A stretch of DNA of 47,192 nt from an uncultured Oscillospiraceae bacterium (GTDB lineage: Bacteria > Bacillota > Clostridia > Oscillospirales > Oscillospiraceae), in contig CANRLF010000015.1 of NCBI GenBank assembly GCA_947631395.1, forward strand, positions 1 through 47,192. Reading direction: 5' to 3'. Shown here one piece after another: positions 32,246-42,500 of this stretch (position 1 is its first letter; the number at the start of each line of letters is the position of its first letter). The position numbers were made by a program, and so were the translations under genes. The notes below the pieces were generated by a model, which was given only the letters and a program-made list of their open reading frames with translations, did not search any database and was not told the origin of the DNA.

Positions 32246-32518
32246 ATGACTACGCCGAGGAAGATACCCATGCGCCAGTGCGTGGGATGCCGCCAGATGA
32301 AGCCGAAGCGGGAGCTCACCCGCGTCGTCCGGTCGCCGGAGGGGGAGATCTCCATCGACGGCCGCGGCAAAAAGCCGGGCCGCGGGGCGTATGTCTGCCC
32401 GGACCCGGAGTGCTTGAAAAAGGCCATAAGGTCAAAGGCCCTGGCCAGGGCCCTTGACACCCCGGTGCCGGAGGAGATATATGATACGCTCCGGGCACAG
32501 CTGGAGGCGGAGCAATGA
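32246..32518 (+). CDS. rnpM: YlxR/RnpM RNA-binding protein
   Basis: 90 residues with the YlxR fold: RQCVGCRQMKPKRELTRVVRSPEG, then GRGAYVCPDPECLKKAIRSKAL. The GRGAYVC loop is the family signature. The Bacillus homologue was renamed RnpM because it binds and modulates RNase P RNA. It starts 1 nt after the nusA stop and overlaps ylxQ by 4 nt, so all are translated in tight sequence. Confidence 0.93.
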   Translation: MTTPRKIPMRQCVGCRQMKPKRELTRVVRSPEGEISIDGRGKKPGRGAYVCPDPECLKKAIRSKALARALDTPVPEEIYDTLRAQLEAEQ

Positions 32519-32934
32519 GCGCCGTGACATTTCTGGGCCTCGCGAAAAAGGCCGGGAAGATAGAGTCCGGCGACGAGTCCGTGGCGATAGCCGCCCGGGC
32601 CGGAAAGGCAAAGCTGATACTGACCGCCAGCGACGCCGGCAGGAGCACCGTGGCCCGGGCCGCCAGCTCCGGCGAGACGGCCGGATGCCCGGTGGTGGCG
32701 ACAGCGTACACCAAGGGCGAATTGGGCGGGGCCCTGGGCCGGGACACCGTGGGAGTCGCCGCGGTGACTGACATCGGCTTTGCAAGCGCGTTTATTGACA
32801 AGCTATCAAACGAGATGCCGGGGCTTGAGGAGGCGAAGGCCGCCCTTGATGACCTCAACGCCCGGGCCGAGCAGAGAAAACGCGAGACGCGCCGCCACGA
32901 GCGGAAGCTCAGGCGCGGCGGAAAGAAGAACTGA
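32515..32934 (+). CDS. ylxQ: L7Ae/YlxQ family ribosomal-like RNA-binding protein
   Basis: 139 residues. The L7Ae-like core (FLGLAKKAGKIESGDESVAIAARAGKAKLILTASDAGRSTVARA, about 5-95) is followed by a basic C-terminal tail rich in Arg/Lys/Glu (about 110-139) that is longer than in Bacillus YlxQ (about 100 residues). YlxQ proteins bind kink-turn RNA. The position between rnpM and infB is the conserved one. Confidence 0.9.
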   Translation: MSAVTFLGLAKKAGKIESGDESVAIAARAGKAKLILTASDAGRSTVARAASSGETAGCPVVATAYTKGELGGALGRDTVGVAAVTDIGFASAFIDKLSNEMPGLEEAKAALDDLNARAEQRKRETRRHERKLRRGGKKN

Positions 32935-32966
32935 ACCGTAATCGGGCACAGGAAGGATGATTTTTA

Positions 32967-35303
32967 ATGGCAGGATTAGTAAAATACAGGGTGCATGAGG
33001 TGGCGAAGGACTTCAAGATGACCTCGAAGGTCGTGACGGAGGTCCTTACGAAGTACGCCACCACCCCGAAAAATCATATGCAGGTGCTCGAGGAAGCGGA
33101 GCTGAATATAATTTTCGACTACCTGACCCAGCACCACCAGATGGAGACGCTGGCGGACGTGTTCGACGTCCCGACAAAGCCGGCCCAGGAGCAGAAGGCC
33201 CCGGAGCCCGCGGCCGCTGAGCCCCAGCGTGAGGAGAGCAAGCCCGAGGAGAAGGCCCAGCCCGCCGCCGAGCAGCCCGCCGCCCAGCCCCGGCCGAAGC
33301 AGGAGAAGCAGTTCACCCCCAGGCCCGAGAAGCAAAAGCGTGTCATCGACACCTCGGGCGTCACCATAAATATCGAAAAATACGACGAGCGTTTTGACAT
33401 GATGGCCGGTGAGCGGGCCAACAACATGAAGCGCGGCAAGGAGCAGATAAAGAAGAAGGGCGGACAGCAGAAAACCACGCCCGCCCAGGACAAATCCGCC
33501 AAGCGCCGTCAGGAGGAGCGGGACCGTTTGAGGCGCCTCCAGTTCGAGGTGGCGAAGAAGGCCCCGGTGAAGGTCCAGATACCCGACGAGATAAACGTGG
33601 GCGAGCTGGCCTCACGGATGAAAAAGACAGGCGCAGAGGTGGTAAAGGCCCTTATAAAGATGGGCGTCATGGCCTCGGTGAGCGACACCATAGATTATGA
33701 CACCGCCGCCCTCGTGGCGATGGAGCTCGGCTGTAAGGTCGAGCGCGAGGTGGTGGTAACCATCGAGGAGCGCCTTATCGACGACTCCGAGGACCGGGCG
33801 GAGGACCTCAAGCCCCGGGCGCCCGTGGTGGTGGTCATGGGCCACGTGGACCACGGCAAGACGTCGCTCCTTGACAAGATACGCTCCACCCACGTGGCCT
33901 CCGGCGAGGCCGGCGGCATAACCCAGCACATCGGCGCTTACAGCGTCATGGTCAACGGCTCGCCCGTGACATTCCTCGACACCCCGGGCCATGAGGCATT
34001 CACCTCCATGCGCGCCCGCGGCGCTATGGCCACGGATATAGCGATACTTGTTGTGGCCGCCGACGACGGCATCATGCCCCAGACAGTGGAGTCCATCAAC
34101 CACGCCAAGGCCGCGAAGATACCCATCGTCGTTGCCATAAACAAGATGGACGTCCACGGGGCCAACCCCGACAGGATAAAGCAGCAGCTCACCGAATACG
34201 ACATCGTCCCCGAGGAGTGGGGCGGCGACACCATAGTCTGCCCCATCTCCGCCAAGACCGGCGAGGGCATACAGGAGCTTTTGGAGAACCTGGTGGTCCT
34301 GGCCGAGGTCCAGGAGCTCCGGGCCAATCCCCAGAGAGCCGCCAAGGGCGTCGTCATCGAGGCGAGGCTCGACAAGGGCCGGGGGCCCATTATGACCGTC
34401 CTCGTCCAGAACGGCACCTTAAAGCAGGGCGACATCATCATAGCCGGTACCGCCGTGGGCCGTGTGCGCACGATGATGAACGACAAGGGCGAGCGCGTCA
34501 CCGAGGCCGGCCCCTCAGTCCCCGTGGAGATCGCGGGCATGAGCGAGGTCCCCGCCGCCGGCGACACCTTCAACGCCGTGGCCGATGAGCGCATGGCCAG
34601 GGAGCTCGCCGAGGAGAGGAAGATAAACCAGAAAACCGCCGGCGACACCGGCAAGAAGGTGTCACTGGAAGATCTTTTCGCCCAGATAAAGGAGGGCGAG
34701 CTCAAGGAATTGGCCATAATAGTAAAGGCCGACGTCCAGGGCTCCGCCGAGGCCATAAAGGCGAGCCTGGAGAAGCTTTCAAACGACGAGGTCCGGGTGA
34801 AAGTCATCCACTCCGCCGTGGGCGCCATCTCCGAGTCCGACGTGATGCTGGCCGCCACCTCCGACGCCATAGTGGTGGGCTTCAATGTCCGCCCCGACAA
34901 CGCCGCCAGGGAGTCCGCCGCCAGGAGCCACGTGGATATACGGCTTTACAGCATAATCTACGACTGTATAAACGAGATCGAGGCCGCCATGAAGGGTATG
35001 CTGGCCCCCAAGTTCCAGGAGGTACAGCTTGGACACGCCGAGGTCCGGGAGACCTACAAGGTTTCCAAGGTCGGCACCGTCTGCGGCTGTTACGTCCAGG
35101 ACGGCAAGATCCAGCGGGGCTGCAAGGTCCGCGTCATACGCGACAACGTCATAATCTTCGATGGCGAGCTTGCATCCCTGCGCCGCTTCAAGGACGACGT
35201 CCGGGAGGTGGCCTCCGGCTACGAGTGCGGTATGCAGATCGACAAGTTCAACGACGTGAAGGTCGGCGACATCATCGAGTGCTTCGTTATGGAGCAGATA
35301 TAA
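32967..35303 (+). CDS. infB: translation initiation factor IF-2
   Basis: GTPase that positions fMet-tRNA on the 30S subunit. The 778-residue product has N-terminal IF2N module(s) ([22 protein letters not shown]), a Pro/Glu/Ala/Lys-rich linker (about 70-195) and a second IF2N. Next comes the G domain with G1 GHVDHGKTS near 291, DTPGHEAF (G3) and NKMD (G4), followed by domain II, the domain III alpha-beta part and the C-terminal tRNA-binding domain ([39 protein letters not shown]). GGAAGGA precedes ATG. Confidence 0.98.
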   Translation: MAGLVKYRVHEVAKDFKMTSKVVTEVLTKYATTPKNHMQVLEEAELNIIFDYLTQHHQMETLADVFDVPTKPAQEQKAPEPAAAEPQREESKPEEKAQPAAEQPAAQPRPKQEKQFTPRPEKQKRVIDTSGVTINIEKYDERFDMMAGERANNMKRGKEQIKKKGGQQKTTPAQDKSAKRRQEERDRLRRLQFEVAKKAPVKVQIPDEINVGELASRMKKTGAEVVKALIKMGVMASVSDTIDYDTAALVAMELGCKVEREVVVTIEERLIDDSEDRAEDLKPRAPVVVVMGHVDHGKTSLLDKIRSTHVASGEAGGITQHIGAYSVMVNGSPVTFLDTPGHEAFTSMRARGAMATDIAILVVAADDGIMPQTVESINHAKAAKIPIVVAINKMDVHGANPDRIKQQLTEYDIVPEEWGGDTIVCPISAKTGEGIQELLENLVVLAEVQELRANPQRAAKGVVIEARLDKGRGPIMTVLVQNGTLKQGDIIIAGTAVGRVRTMMNDKGERVTEAGPSVPVEIAGMSEVPAAGDTFNAVADERMARELAEERKINQKTAGDTGKKVSLEDLFAQIKEGELKELAIIVKADVQGSAEAIKASLEKLSNDEVRVKVIHSAVGAISESDVMLAATSDAIVVGFNVRPDNAARESAARSHVDIRLYSIIYDCINEIEAAMKGMLAPKFQEVQLGHAEVRETYKVSKVGTVCGCYVQDGKIQRGCKVRVIRDNVIIFDGELASLRRFKDDVREVASGYECGMQIDKFNDVKVGDIIECFVMEQI

Positions 35304-35315
35304 CCGGCTTTAGAC

Positions 35316-35392
35316 TGTCGGAAAAAGGCCGTCAGGCCTTTTTCCGACAAGGGAAAGTATTTTTTCCAAGGCGCGTGTCCTTGGAAAAAATA
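35316..35392. repeat. double-hairpin interspersed repeat after infB
   Basis: Hairpin 1 has a 15-bp perfect stem (TGTCGGAAAAAGGCC 35316-35330 with 35335-35349). Hairpin 2 has a 14-bp perfect stem (TATTTTTTCCAAGG 35358-35371 with 35379-35392). Hairpin 1 is closely similar to the hairpin at 46145-46177. Both lie between infB and rbfA in the operon; hairpin 2 has long A/T runs and may attenuate transcription. Confidence 0.8.
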
Positions 35393-35518
35393 TTTTATGG
35401 GGGAGAACGAGGGAGACTGAAAGGAGCCGCAATATGAGACCGACCACACCGGGGAGTTCCCGGAGGGGCTCATATCACAAATTTGTCTGACCGTCACGGT
35501 ATGAAAGGAATAGATAGT

Positions 35519-35893
35519 ATGCCTTCAAATCATATTAACCGAGTAAACGAGGACATCCGTCTTTGCATGGACAAGCTGCTCCGGGAGGTGAAGGACCCCA
35601 GGATACATCAGGGGCTCATCTCCGTCACCTCCGTACAGACCTCCGGGGATATGAAGTACTGCAAGATATACCTCAGCGTCCTGGGGCTTCAGGACGAGAG
35701 GAGTCTTGAGCAGGGACTCAGGTCCGCCTCCGGGTGGCTCAGGCGTGAGCTGGGACAGAGGCTGCGCCTTCGCAACACACCGGAGCTCACATTCATTCCC
35801 GACCACTCCATCGAGGAGGGGGCACATATAAACTCCATTCTCGCCTCCCTCGACATAAAGCCTGAGGAGGGGACCGAAGATGACCCTGAATGA
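35519..35893 (+). CDS. rbfA: ribosome-binding factor A
   Basis: Late 16S rRNA/30S maturation factor. The 124-residue KH-type protein carries RVNEDIRLCMDKLLREVKDPRIHQGLISVTSVQTSGDMKYCKIYLSVLG and RLRNTPELTFIPDHSIEEGAHINSIL. The start is ATG 35519 with AAAGGA 9 nt upstream; the upstream in-frame TTG at 35483 is not needed. It overlaps nrnA by 14 nt. Confidence 0.95.
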   Translation: MPSNHINRVNEDIRLCMDKLLREVKDPRIHQGLISVTSVQTSGDMKYCKIYLSVLGLQDERSLEQGLRSASGWLRRELGQRLRLRNTPELTFIPDHSIEEGAHINSILASLDIKPEEGTEDDPE

Positions 35894-36821
35894 GGCCGCA
35901 AGGTGGCTTGGCGATAACGACGGCTACCTTATACTGACCCACACACGCCCCGACGGCGACACGCTGGGCTCCGCCGGGGCCCTTTGCCACGCCCTTCGGC
36001 GGCTTGGCAAGACGGCGTATCTATACAAAAATCCCGAGGTCACCGAGAAATTCAGGCCCTTCGTGGCGACGTTCTTCGCCGACGGCGAGGTCGTGCCGGC
36101 ACACGTCATCAGCGTGGACATCGCCTCCGGGAATTTGTTCCCCGTGGGCTTTGAGGGAAAAGTGGAGCTGGCCGTGGACCATCACCCGTCCAACTCCGGC
36201 TTCGCGGAGAACACGGTGCTTGACGGCGCAAGGGCCGCCTGCGGGGAGATCGTCCTGGCGCTTATCGAGACGATGTGCGGGAGCGTCGACAGGAGCGAGG
36301 CGGATCTTTTGTATATCGCCATCAGCACCGACACCGGGTGCTTTCAGTACGCCAACGTCACGGAGGATACATATCTGGCCGCGGCGAAGCTGGCCCGGGC
36401 GGGGGCCGACACGGCGGGGCTTTCGAGGCTGTTTTTCCGCACATTTTCAATGGGCCGGTTGAAGCTGGAGGGTGCCATATACTCCGGCCTTCGGACCTTC
36501 CACAACGGCGAGATCGTGGCCGCTGTCGTGACACTCGATATGGTGAGGAGCGCCGGCGTCACGGAAAATGACATGGACGACGTGGCCGCCCTGGCCGGGA
36601 AGCTGGAGGGCCACCAGGTCAGCGTGACGGTCCGCGAAAACGACAACGGCACCAGCCGGGTGTCGCTCCGCTCCGGAAAGCGCGTCAACGTATCCGAGGT
36701 CGCAAAAAAATTCGGCGGCGGCGGCCACGCCATGGCCGCGGGATGCACCGTAAAAGCGGGGCCGGAGGAGACGCTGAGACTGTTGCTGGCGGTTATTGAG
36801 GAGGAGATGGAGGGGGAATAA
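35880..36821 (+). CDS. nrnA: DHH/DHHA1 phosphoesterase, NrnA-like
   Basis: Degrades nano-RNA and/or cyclic-dinucleotide breakdown products, and may dephosphorylate pAp. The 313-residue product has a DHH domain with THTRPDGDTLGSA (residues about 20-32), SVDIAS, VDHHPSN (DHH motif) and DTGCFQYANVT. The C-terminal DHHA1 domain carries KFGGGGHAMAAGC. All metal-binding motifs are present. Its place after rbfA and before truB is conserved in Firmicutes. Confidence 0.94.
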   Translation: MTLNEAARWLGDNDGYLILTHTRPDGDTLGSAGALCHALRRLGKTAYLYKNPEVTEKFRPFVATFFADGEVVPAHVISVDIASGNLFPVGFEGKVELAVDHHPSNSGFAENTVLDGARAACGEIVLALIETMCGSVDRSEADLLYIAISTDTGCFQYANVTEDTYLAAAKLARAGADTAGLSRLFFRTFSMGRLKLEGAIYSGLRTFHNGEIVAAVVTLDMVRSAGVTENDMDDVAALAGKLEGHQVSVTVRENDNGTSRVSLRSGKRVNVSEVAKKFGGGGHAMAAGCTVKAGPEETLRLLLAVIEEEMEGE

Positions 36822-37201
36822 GGGTGCGGCTTCGCCGCGGATCCCACCTCATCCCTGCCCTTCCCCGCCCGGGCGGGGAAGGCTATTTGACGGGGTGCCA
36901 GTAATAAATTCGCGCCGAAGGCGCAACCTTGCTCCCCTTAACCTCCCCTTCGTAAGGGGAGGTGGCCCCGCAGGGCCGGTAGGGTCGAGACCGAAGGTTT
37001 TGCGCACGCCTACACCCTCGACCCTTCAGTCGCCTGCGGGCGACAGCTCATCTCCGGCCTAAGAGCCGCCGCGTTGCGGCGGTTGGCCTCCGAAACGCGC
37101 CTGCGGGCGCAGCCCTTACGAAGGGGCGCCTAAGAGAACAGGGTTGCGCCTTGCGGCGTAGATTTTATTTGCACCTGCGGGCGGCGGATGAGAGGGATTT
37201 T
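36822..37201. repeat. cluster of interspersed palindromic repeats between nrnA and truB
   Basis: About 380 nt without a gene. It holds a 24-bp perfect palindrome at 36859-36882 (CCTTCCCCGCCC and its complement), a CCTCCCCTT/AAGGGGAGG hairpin at 36942-36962 and GGCCC/GGGCC at 36964-36977. GTCGCC/GGCGAC and GCCGCCGC/GCGGCGG hairpins lie near 37030-37085, and several GCGCC...GGCGC patches are present. It resembles the repeat between rimP and nusA and interrupts an otherwise compact operon. No coding frame is supported; truB ATG 37202 follows GAGAGGG. Confidence 0.75.
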
Positions 37202-38071
37202 ATGACCGGAATTATCATAATCGACAAGCCACCGTCCTGGACGAGTCAGGACGTGTGCGCGAAGCTACGGGGGGTGCTTCGGGAAAAGCGGGTGGGACAC
37301 TCGGGGACGTTGGACCCCATGGCAACCGGGGTGCTGCCCGTATTCGTGGGCAGGGCCACGAGGGCAGTGGGCTTCGCGGAGAACGACAGGAAGCGGTATA
37401 CGGCCTGTGTGCGCTTCGGCGTTACCACCGACACCCAGGATATGACGGGGACTATTATTGAGACGCGGGAATGTGACGTGACCGAGGCGGAGCTTTTGTC
37501 CGTATTGCCGGAGTTTACGGGGGAGATAGACCAGATACCGCCCATGTACTCCGCCGTAAAGATCGGGGGACAGAAGCTATATGAGCTGGCAAGGCGCGGG
37601 AAGGACATTGAGCGGCCCGCCAGGAGGGTCAACATATACTCCATAGACCTCATAGGCCGGGAGCGGGGGGACTTTGTTTTGGACGTGCGGTGCTCCAAGG
37701 GCACGTACATCCGCACCCTCGCACACGATATAGGAAAGCGCCTGGGCTGTGGCGGGGCCCTGTCGGGACTTCGCAGGACCGAGGCGGGTATATTCAAAAT
37801 ATCCGACGCCCACCCACTGGATGAGGTGATAAGCGCCGCCGGGAACGGGAAAATCGGTGAGCTTCTGCTCCCCGCGGACAGGCTGTTCGCCGCCTGCCCC
37901 GCCGTCACCGTTGACCCGGAGCGGGAGCGGCGGTGCCGGTGCGGCAACGACTTTCCGACGGATGTCCCCGACGGCGATTACCGGGTGTATTCCGAGAGCG
38001 GCGAGTTTCTCCTGCTGGGCCGGGCCCGGGACGGGAGAGTTTATACTGTCAAAAATTTCTTCAGCGTTTGA
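37202..38071 (+). CDS. truB: tRNA pseudouridine(55) synthase TruB
   Basis: Makes the universal pseudouridine 55 in the T-loop of tRNA. The 289-residue product has the catalytic motif HSGTLDPMATGVLPV (Asp in TLDP, near residue 38) and KRYTACVRFG. PPMYSAVKIGGQKLYELARRG and RCSKGTYIRTLAHDIG follow. ATG 37202 is preferred over ATG 37151, whose extra residues come from repeat sequence. It is followed after 10 nt by ribF. Confidence 0.96.
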   Translation: MTGIIIIDKPPSWTSQDVCAKLRGVLREKRVGHSGTLDPMATGVLPVFVGRATRAVGFAENDRKRYTACVRFGVTTDTQDMTGTIIETRECDVTEAELLSVLPEFTGEIDQIPPMYSAVKIGGQKLYELARRGKDIERPARRVNIYSIDLIGRERGDFVLDVRCSKGTYIRTLAHDIGKRLGCGGALSGLRRTEAGIFKISDAHPLDEVISAAGNGKIGELLLPADRLFAACPAVTVDPERERRCRCGNDFPTDVPDGDYRVYSESGEFLLLGRARDGRVYTVKNFFSV

Positions 38072-38081
38072 GGTGAGATAA

Positions 38082-39020
38082 ATGGAACAGGGCCGACGGG
38101 TCATAGCCCTTGGTTTTTTTGACGGCGTACATCTGGGCCACGGGGAGCTGCTGAAGCTAACGGTCCAAAGGGCCCGGGAGCTCAATGTGGAGCCGGCCGT
38201 CATATCCTTCGACACGCCCCCGAACAAGACCATCGGCGGGGAGCCCGTGCCGATGATAAACTCGGCCCTCGATCGGGCGGGCCTCATGCGGAGGATATAC
38301 GGCATAGACGACCTTATTTTCCTCCACTTCGACTCGGAGCTCCGGCACATGCCATGGGATACGTTTGTGAAGTGGCTGGTCACGGACTTCGGTGCCGTGG
38401 GACTTGTGGCCGGGTATGATTTTCGCTTCGGCTACCGGGGCCAGGGCACGGCGGAGCTTTTGAGGGAAAAGTGCCGGGAGCTGGGCGTGGCCTGCCATAT
38501 CGTCCCGAAGGTGGAGCTGGACGGCGAGGTGGTGAGCTCCACCAGGATACGCGAGCTGCTCTTAGAGGGCCAGTGCCGCAGGGCCGGGCAGTTTATGGGC
38601 CACCGGCACATACTGACGGACTTTGTCCGCAACGGCTACCGCTTCGGCAGGACCCTGGGGACGCCCACCATAAACATGCGCTTCTCCGACGGCGTACTTA
38701 TTCCGCGCCACGGGGTATACATAGCCGAGGCCCACATACTCGGGACTAACGAGTGCCACCCGGCCGTCACCAACATCGGCGTCCGCCCCACCGTGGGCGG
38801 CGAGACGGCCGTCAGCGTGGAGAGCCACCTTTTGGGCTACTCCGGGAACCTGTACGGCCAGATGATAAGGGTGGAGTTTTATAAATTCCTCCGGGACGAG
38901 CGGCGATTTGACAAGATCGACGAGCTCCGGGACCAGATAAGGCGCGACGCCGCCCAGACGCTGGAGTTTTTCAACAGGCACCCCATAGACCCCTTCGATT
39001 ATCCGGATTGGAAAAAGTAA
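38082..39020 (+). CDS. ribF: bifunctional riboflavin kinase/FAD synthetase
   Basis: Makes FMN and FAD from riboflavin. The 312-residue product has an N-terminal adenylyltransferase domain with GFFDGVHLGH (nucleotidyltransferase HxGH, about 11-20) and SSTRIRELL. The C-terminal kinase domain carries GYRFGRTLGTPTINMRF, GVYIAEAH and GVRPTVGG. It is the last gene of the nusA operon and is followed by a strong terminator. There is no FMN riboswitch. Confidence 0.96.
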   Translation: MEQGRRVIALGFFDGVHLGHGELLKLTVQRARELNVEPAVISFDTPPNKTIGGEPVPMINSALDRAGLMRRIYGIDDLIFLHFDSELRHMPWDTFVKWLVTDFGAVGLVAGYDFRFGYRGQGTAELLREKCRELGVACHIVPKVELDGEVVSSTRIRELLLEGQCRRAGQFMGHRHILTDFVRNGYRFGRTLGTPTINMRFSDGVLIPRHGVYIAEAHILGTNECHPAVTNIGVRPTVGGETAVSVESHLLGYSGNLYGQMIRVEFYKFLRDERRFDKIDELRDQIRRDAAQTLEFFNRHPIDPFDYPDWKK

Positions 39021-39027
39021 ATGACGG

Positions 39028-39076
39028 AAAGCACCGATATTCGCCTCTACGGCAAGACGAATATCGGTGCTTTTTT
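39028..39076 (+). terminator. terminator of the nusA-infB-ribF operon
   Basis: A 16-bp stem (AAAGCACCGATATTCG with CGAATATCGGTGCTTT) around a 14-nt loop, followed by a T-run. Confidence 0.95.
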
Positions 39077-39127
39077 GCCGGGAGATATGGAAAAGGGGCG
39101 CAACTTGAAAATTTTTCATTTCCGCTA

Positions 39128-39171
39128 TTGACAGGGGAGGTTTAATGTGTTAAACTTAGTCTAACGCGTTA
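39128..39171 (+). promoter_or_regulatory. promoter and candidate BlaI-type operator
   Basis: TTGACA (39128-39133), 17-nt spacer, TAAACT (39151-39156). A near-perfect palindrome TTAAACTTAGTCTAA (39150-39164) covers the -10, and TAACGCGTTA (39162-39171) is a perfect overlapping palindrome. A dimeric repressor bound here would block transcription; BlaI/MecI proteins bind similar dyads in front of their own genes. Confidence 0.7.
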
Positions 39172-39198
39172 AACCAAACGAAAACAGGAGGAGAGCTT

Positions 39199-39561
39199 AT
39201 GGGCGGAGGAAAGATTTTTGACAGTGAGTACAGGTTTTGCCTGATACTTTGGGAGGTGGAGCCGGTGAACTCCACGGAGCTTACGAGGCTCTGCCGGGAG
39301 AGGCTGGGGTGGTCAAAGGCCACCACATACACGGTGATAAGGCGGCTTTCCGAGCGGGGGATCGTGAAAAACGAGAACGCCGTGGTCACGAGCCTTGTCT
39401 CAAAGGAAGAGGCGGAGGCGGAGAGGATAGACGAGCTGGTGGATGAGACCTTCCAGGGGTCCATGCCGGCCTTTGTGGCGGCCTTCGCCAAGCACCCGAA
39501 GGTGACGAAAAAGGAGCTTGACGAGATACGGCGGCTCATCGACGAGTACGAGGGGGAGTAG
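39199..39561 (+). CDS. BlaI/MecI family transcriptional repressor
   Basis: A 120-residue winged-helix protein: YRFCLILWEVEPVNSTELTRLCRERLGWSKATTYTVIRRLSERGIVKNENAVVTSLVSKEEAEAERIDELVDETF. This is the HTH-wing followed by the dimerisation and cleavage region of the family (cleavage expected around the first helix after the wing). ATG follows AGGAGGAG. The partner M56 protease is 2 nt downstream. The regulated stimulus is not necessarily a beta-lactam. Confidence 0.92.
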   Translation: MGGGKIFDSEYRFCLILWEVEPVNSTELTRLCRERLGWSKATTYTVIRRLSERGIVKNENAVVTSLVSKEEAEAERIDELVDETFQGSMPAFVAAFAKHPKVTKKELDEIRRLIDEYEGE

Positions 39562-39563
39562 GT

Positions 39564-42500
39564 GTGTACGAGATATTTTTAAAGCTCCTGAACGTAAGCG
39601 TCACCGCAAGCTGGCTGGTGCTGGCGGTGGTGATACTGCGGCTCATATTAAAGCGCGCCCCCAAGTCCCTGCGGTGCCTTATGTGGGGGCTGGTGGGGCT
39701 GAGGCTCGTGTTCCCGTTCTCCATAAAAAGCGCCCTGAGCCTCATACCGAGCCGGGAGATACTGACTCAGGACACGGTGCAGTTCTCCCAGGCGCCCACC
39801 GTCCACACGGGGATAACGGTTTTTGACAACGCGGTGAACCCCACTGTTTCCACCCACCTGGCCCCGTCGCCGGGGGCCGCCGTCACGCCCCTTCGGATCT
39901 ATACGGAAATCGCGGCTTACATATGGCTGGCGGGACTTACAGTCATGGCGGCGTACTTCTTCATATCCGCCGCGCTGCTTCGGCGGCGGGTCAGGGACGC
40001 GGTCAGGTGTGAGGACGGGATATTTGAGAGCTCCGCCGTGCCGTCGCCCTTTGTGTTCGGATTTATAAGGCCGAAAATCTACATGCCGGTGGGGATGGAC
40101 CCGAAAAGCCGGGAGCTGGTGGCGGCCCACGAGAGGGCGCACATAAAAAGGCGGGATTACCTAATAAAGCCGCTGGCGTTTCTCATTTTGTCGGTCTATT
40201 GGTTCAACCCGGTGATGTGGCTGGCGTATGTGCTCCTGTGCAGGGACATAGAGCTGGCCTGTGACGAGCGGGTGCTCGCCGAGCTGGGGCCGGAGAGTAA
40301 AAAGCCCTACTCGGAGGCGCTTTTGACGGCGGTCACCTTCCACCGGAGCGTGGCGGCCTGCCCCGTGGCCTTCGGGGAGGGGAAGCTGAAAAGCAGGATA
40401 AAAAACGTGCTATCCTGGAAAAAGCCGGTGATATGGATAACTCTCGCGTCACTGGTGGTCTGCGCCGTGCTGGCGGTGTGCTTCCTCACGAACCCCAAGG
40501 ACACGATGGAGGATCTGGCGGGCCGGTACGTGCTGACTACCACTGCCGGCAAAGACTACGGCGGAGATTTCAGCCTTACGCTCAGTCCCGACGGAAAAAT
40601 GTCGTTCATCGAGGGTATGGCCGACGACATCCACGCCACGGGGACCTGGGAGCTTGATGACGGCAGGGTCATATTGAAGGAGGACGCCGCCTCCGGCCTC
40701 GGGCGGACCTTCGTATTCGACGTGAGGGCCAGGTCCCTTGTCTTTGTGGCGGCAAGGTCGGACAAATTCACATATATCGACCTTCTCGACGGGGACATAT
40801 TCGCGCCGGACGAAAACGGGCCAAAAGCGGACTCCGACGAACAGCAGGGCGGGACAGACGGCACCGATCCCTCCGGCAACGGCGTTGTGGTCGACACGGC
40901 CTTTGTGAGCTACTCCCCCGACGACAGCCTGTATCTCACCATCGAGACAGGCGGCCTTGGGCGGCTTTGGACCCGGGGGAGCAGCGAGGCGCTGTGGGAG
41001 GCCGAGGGCTGTGAGTACGGCACGGCCATATGGAATTTCTACGCCCCCCTTGTGCTTGTGTGTGTGGGTGAGTTCAGTTCCTACGTGGCCGTGGACTCAA
41101 ACGGCGCGGTCTACGCCATCCCCGGCGGCGGTTTTACGCCTCACGGCTACGGCTGGTACGGGGCGGACTGGCTGATGCTGGACGCGGACGGGAAGCTGGC
41201 CATATACACCCTCAATGACGGGGAAATATACGTGAGTGACGGCAGGGAGTTTTACGACGAGCTCTTTTCAAAAGCCCTCCACGCCGACGGGGCCGCCTCC
41301 GAAGGGGCCGCCGCGGCCTACGGTGACGCGTTTGACGCTGACCCGGGAGCCTTTTTAAATGCCCTCAGCGGGCAGGGAGAGGAAACGCGGAGCTTTGCCA
41401 CGGACCTTTTGGTATACGGCAAGTCCTACGGGGACACGCAGGAGTTCAGGCGGACGCTGGCGGAGTACTTATCGACAGACCCCGCGGGACAGGCGGCGAG
41501 GGAGATATTTGAGGCCCTGGACAGAATTGAGGGCGTGAGCATGGACGGCGGGGTACAGCCCGTGATCCGCGGCACCGGCGTCAACGTGAAGCGGCCGGAG
41601 CTGGGGGAGGGTTCCCCGAAGGGACAGGTCAGCTTCACGCCCCTGCCGGACTGGGTACCCGCAAATCCGCTGGAGGAGGGCTCGCCCCTCCCGGTGCTGA
41701 CCGGAGAGGAGTTTGCCGGGTTTGAGGACCTGACCATACCGACCCTCTCGGCGTGGAAGGTGGAGTTGCCGGAGAGTGAGTGGGAGACCGGGGACCATCG
41801 CGACTGGGCGGAGAGCATGGCCCGGTCCCTCTGGGGCACCTACACCGTCAGGGAGGAAGAGGGCCGCTACACGACATACGATGTGGACAGGGTGTACTTC
41901 GAGACATACTACGTCTCCCCCGGCGTGGACACCGAGTGGGGCGAGTATCACGAGGAGGTCTACGCCACCGGCTTCGGCAATTTTGGCTACAAGGCGCTCT
42001 GGGAGGACGAGGACAAGAATCCCTTCAAAGACGCCCCGGCGACGAGCATAGATGAGGATCTGGCGGCGGCCCGGAGGCTCGCCGACCGGCTGGGCTTCAG
42101 CGACGTGGTGGCGGGGGACCCGTATCTCTTTGAGGAGCCGGGCTACAACTGGTTCTTCTGGTACATGCCCATAGACGGCATGGGCGTAGACAATTTCCGC
42201 CTCAGCATCTATGTCACCAACGGCTACGCTTACCTCCTGTTCGGATCTGCCCCGGATGCCACATTCGTCACGGAGGGCGCGCCGCGCTACTTCCTGACGC
42301 CGGAGCAGGCGATCTACTGCGTGAACTACGCCCGGAGCAGTCTGCGGGCCGATTGGACTGACTGCGCGCTCCTTGAGTCGCCGAACCCCGTCAGGGCGTA
42401 TTTGCAGTGGGACTATGGCCTCGAGGAGGAGCTCTGGTTCGAGGGCACCGACAGAGAGTCATGGCATTACGGCTTTGACGACTCGTTCAGGCAGCTGTAT

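Noticed and set aside
38082-39020. FMN riboswitch control of ribF
   Set aside because: ribF follows truB after 10 nt inside the nusA operon and no FMN aptamer is seen.
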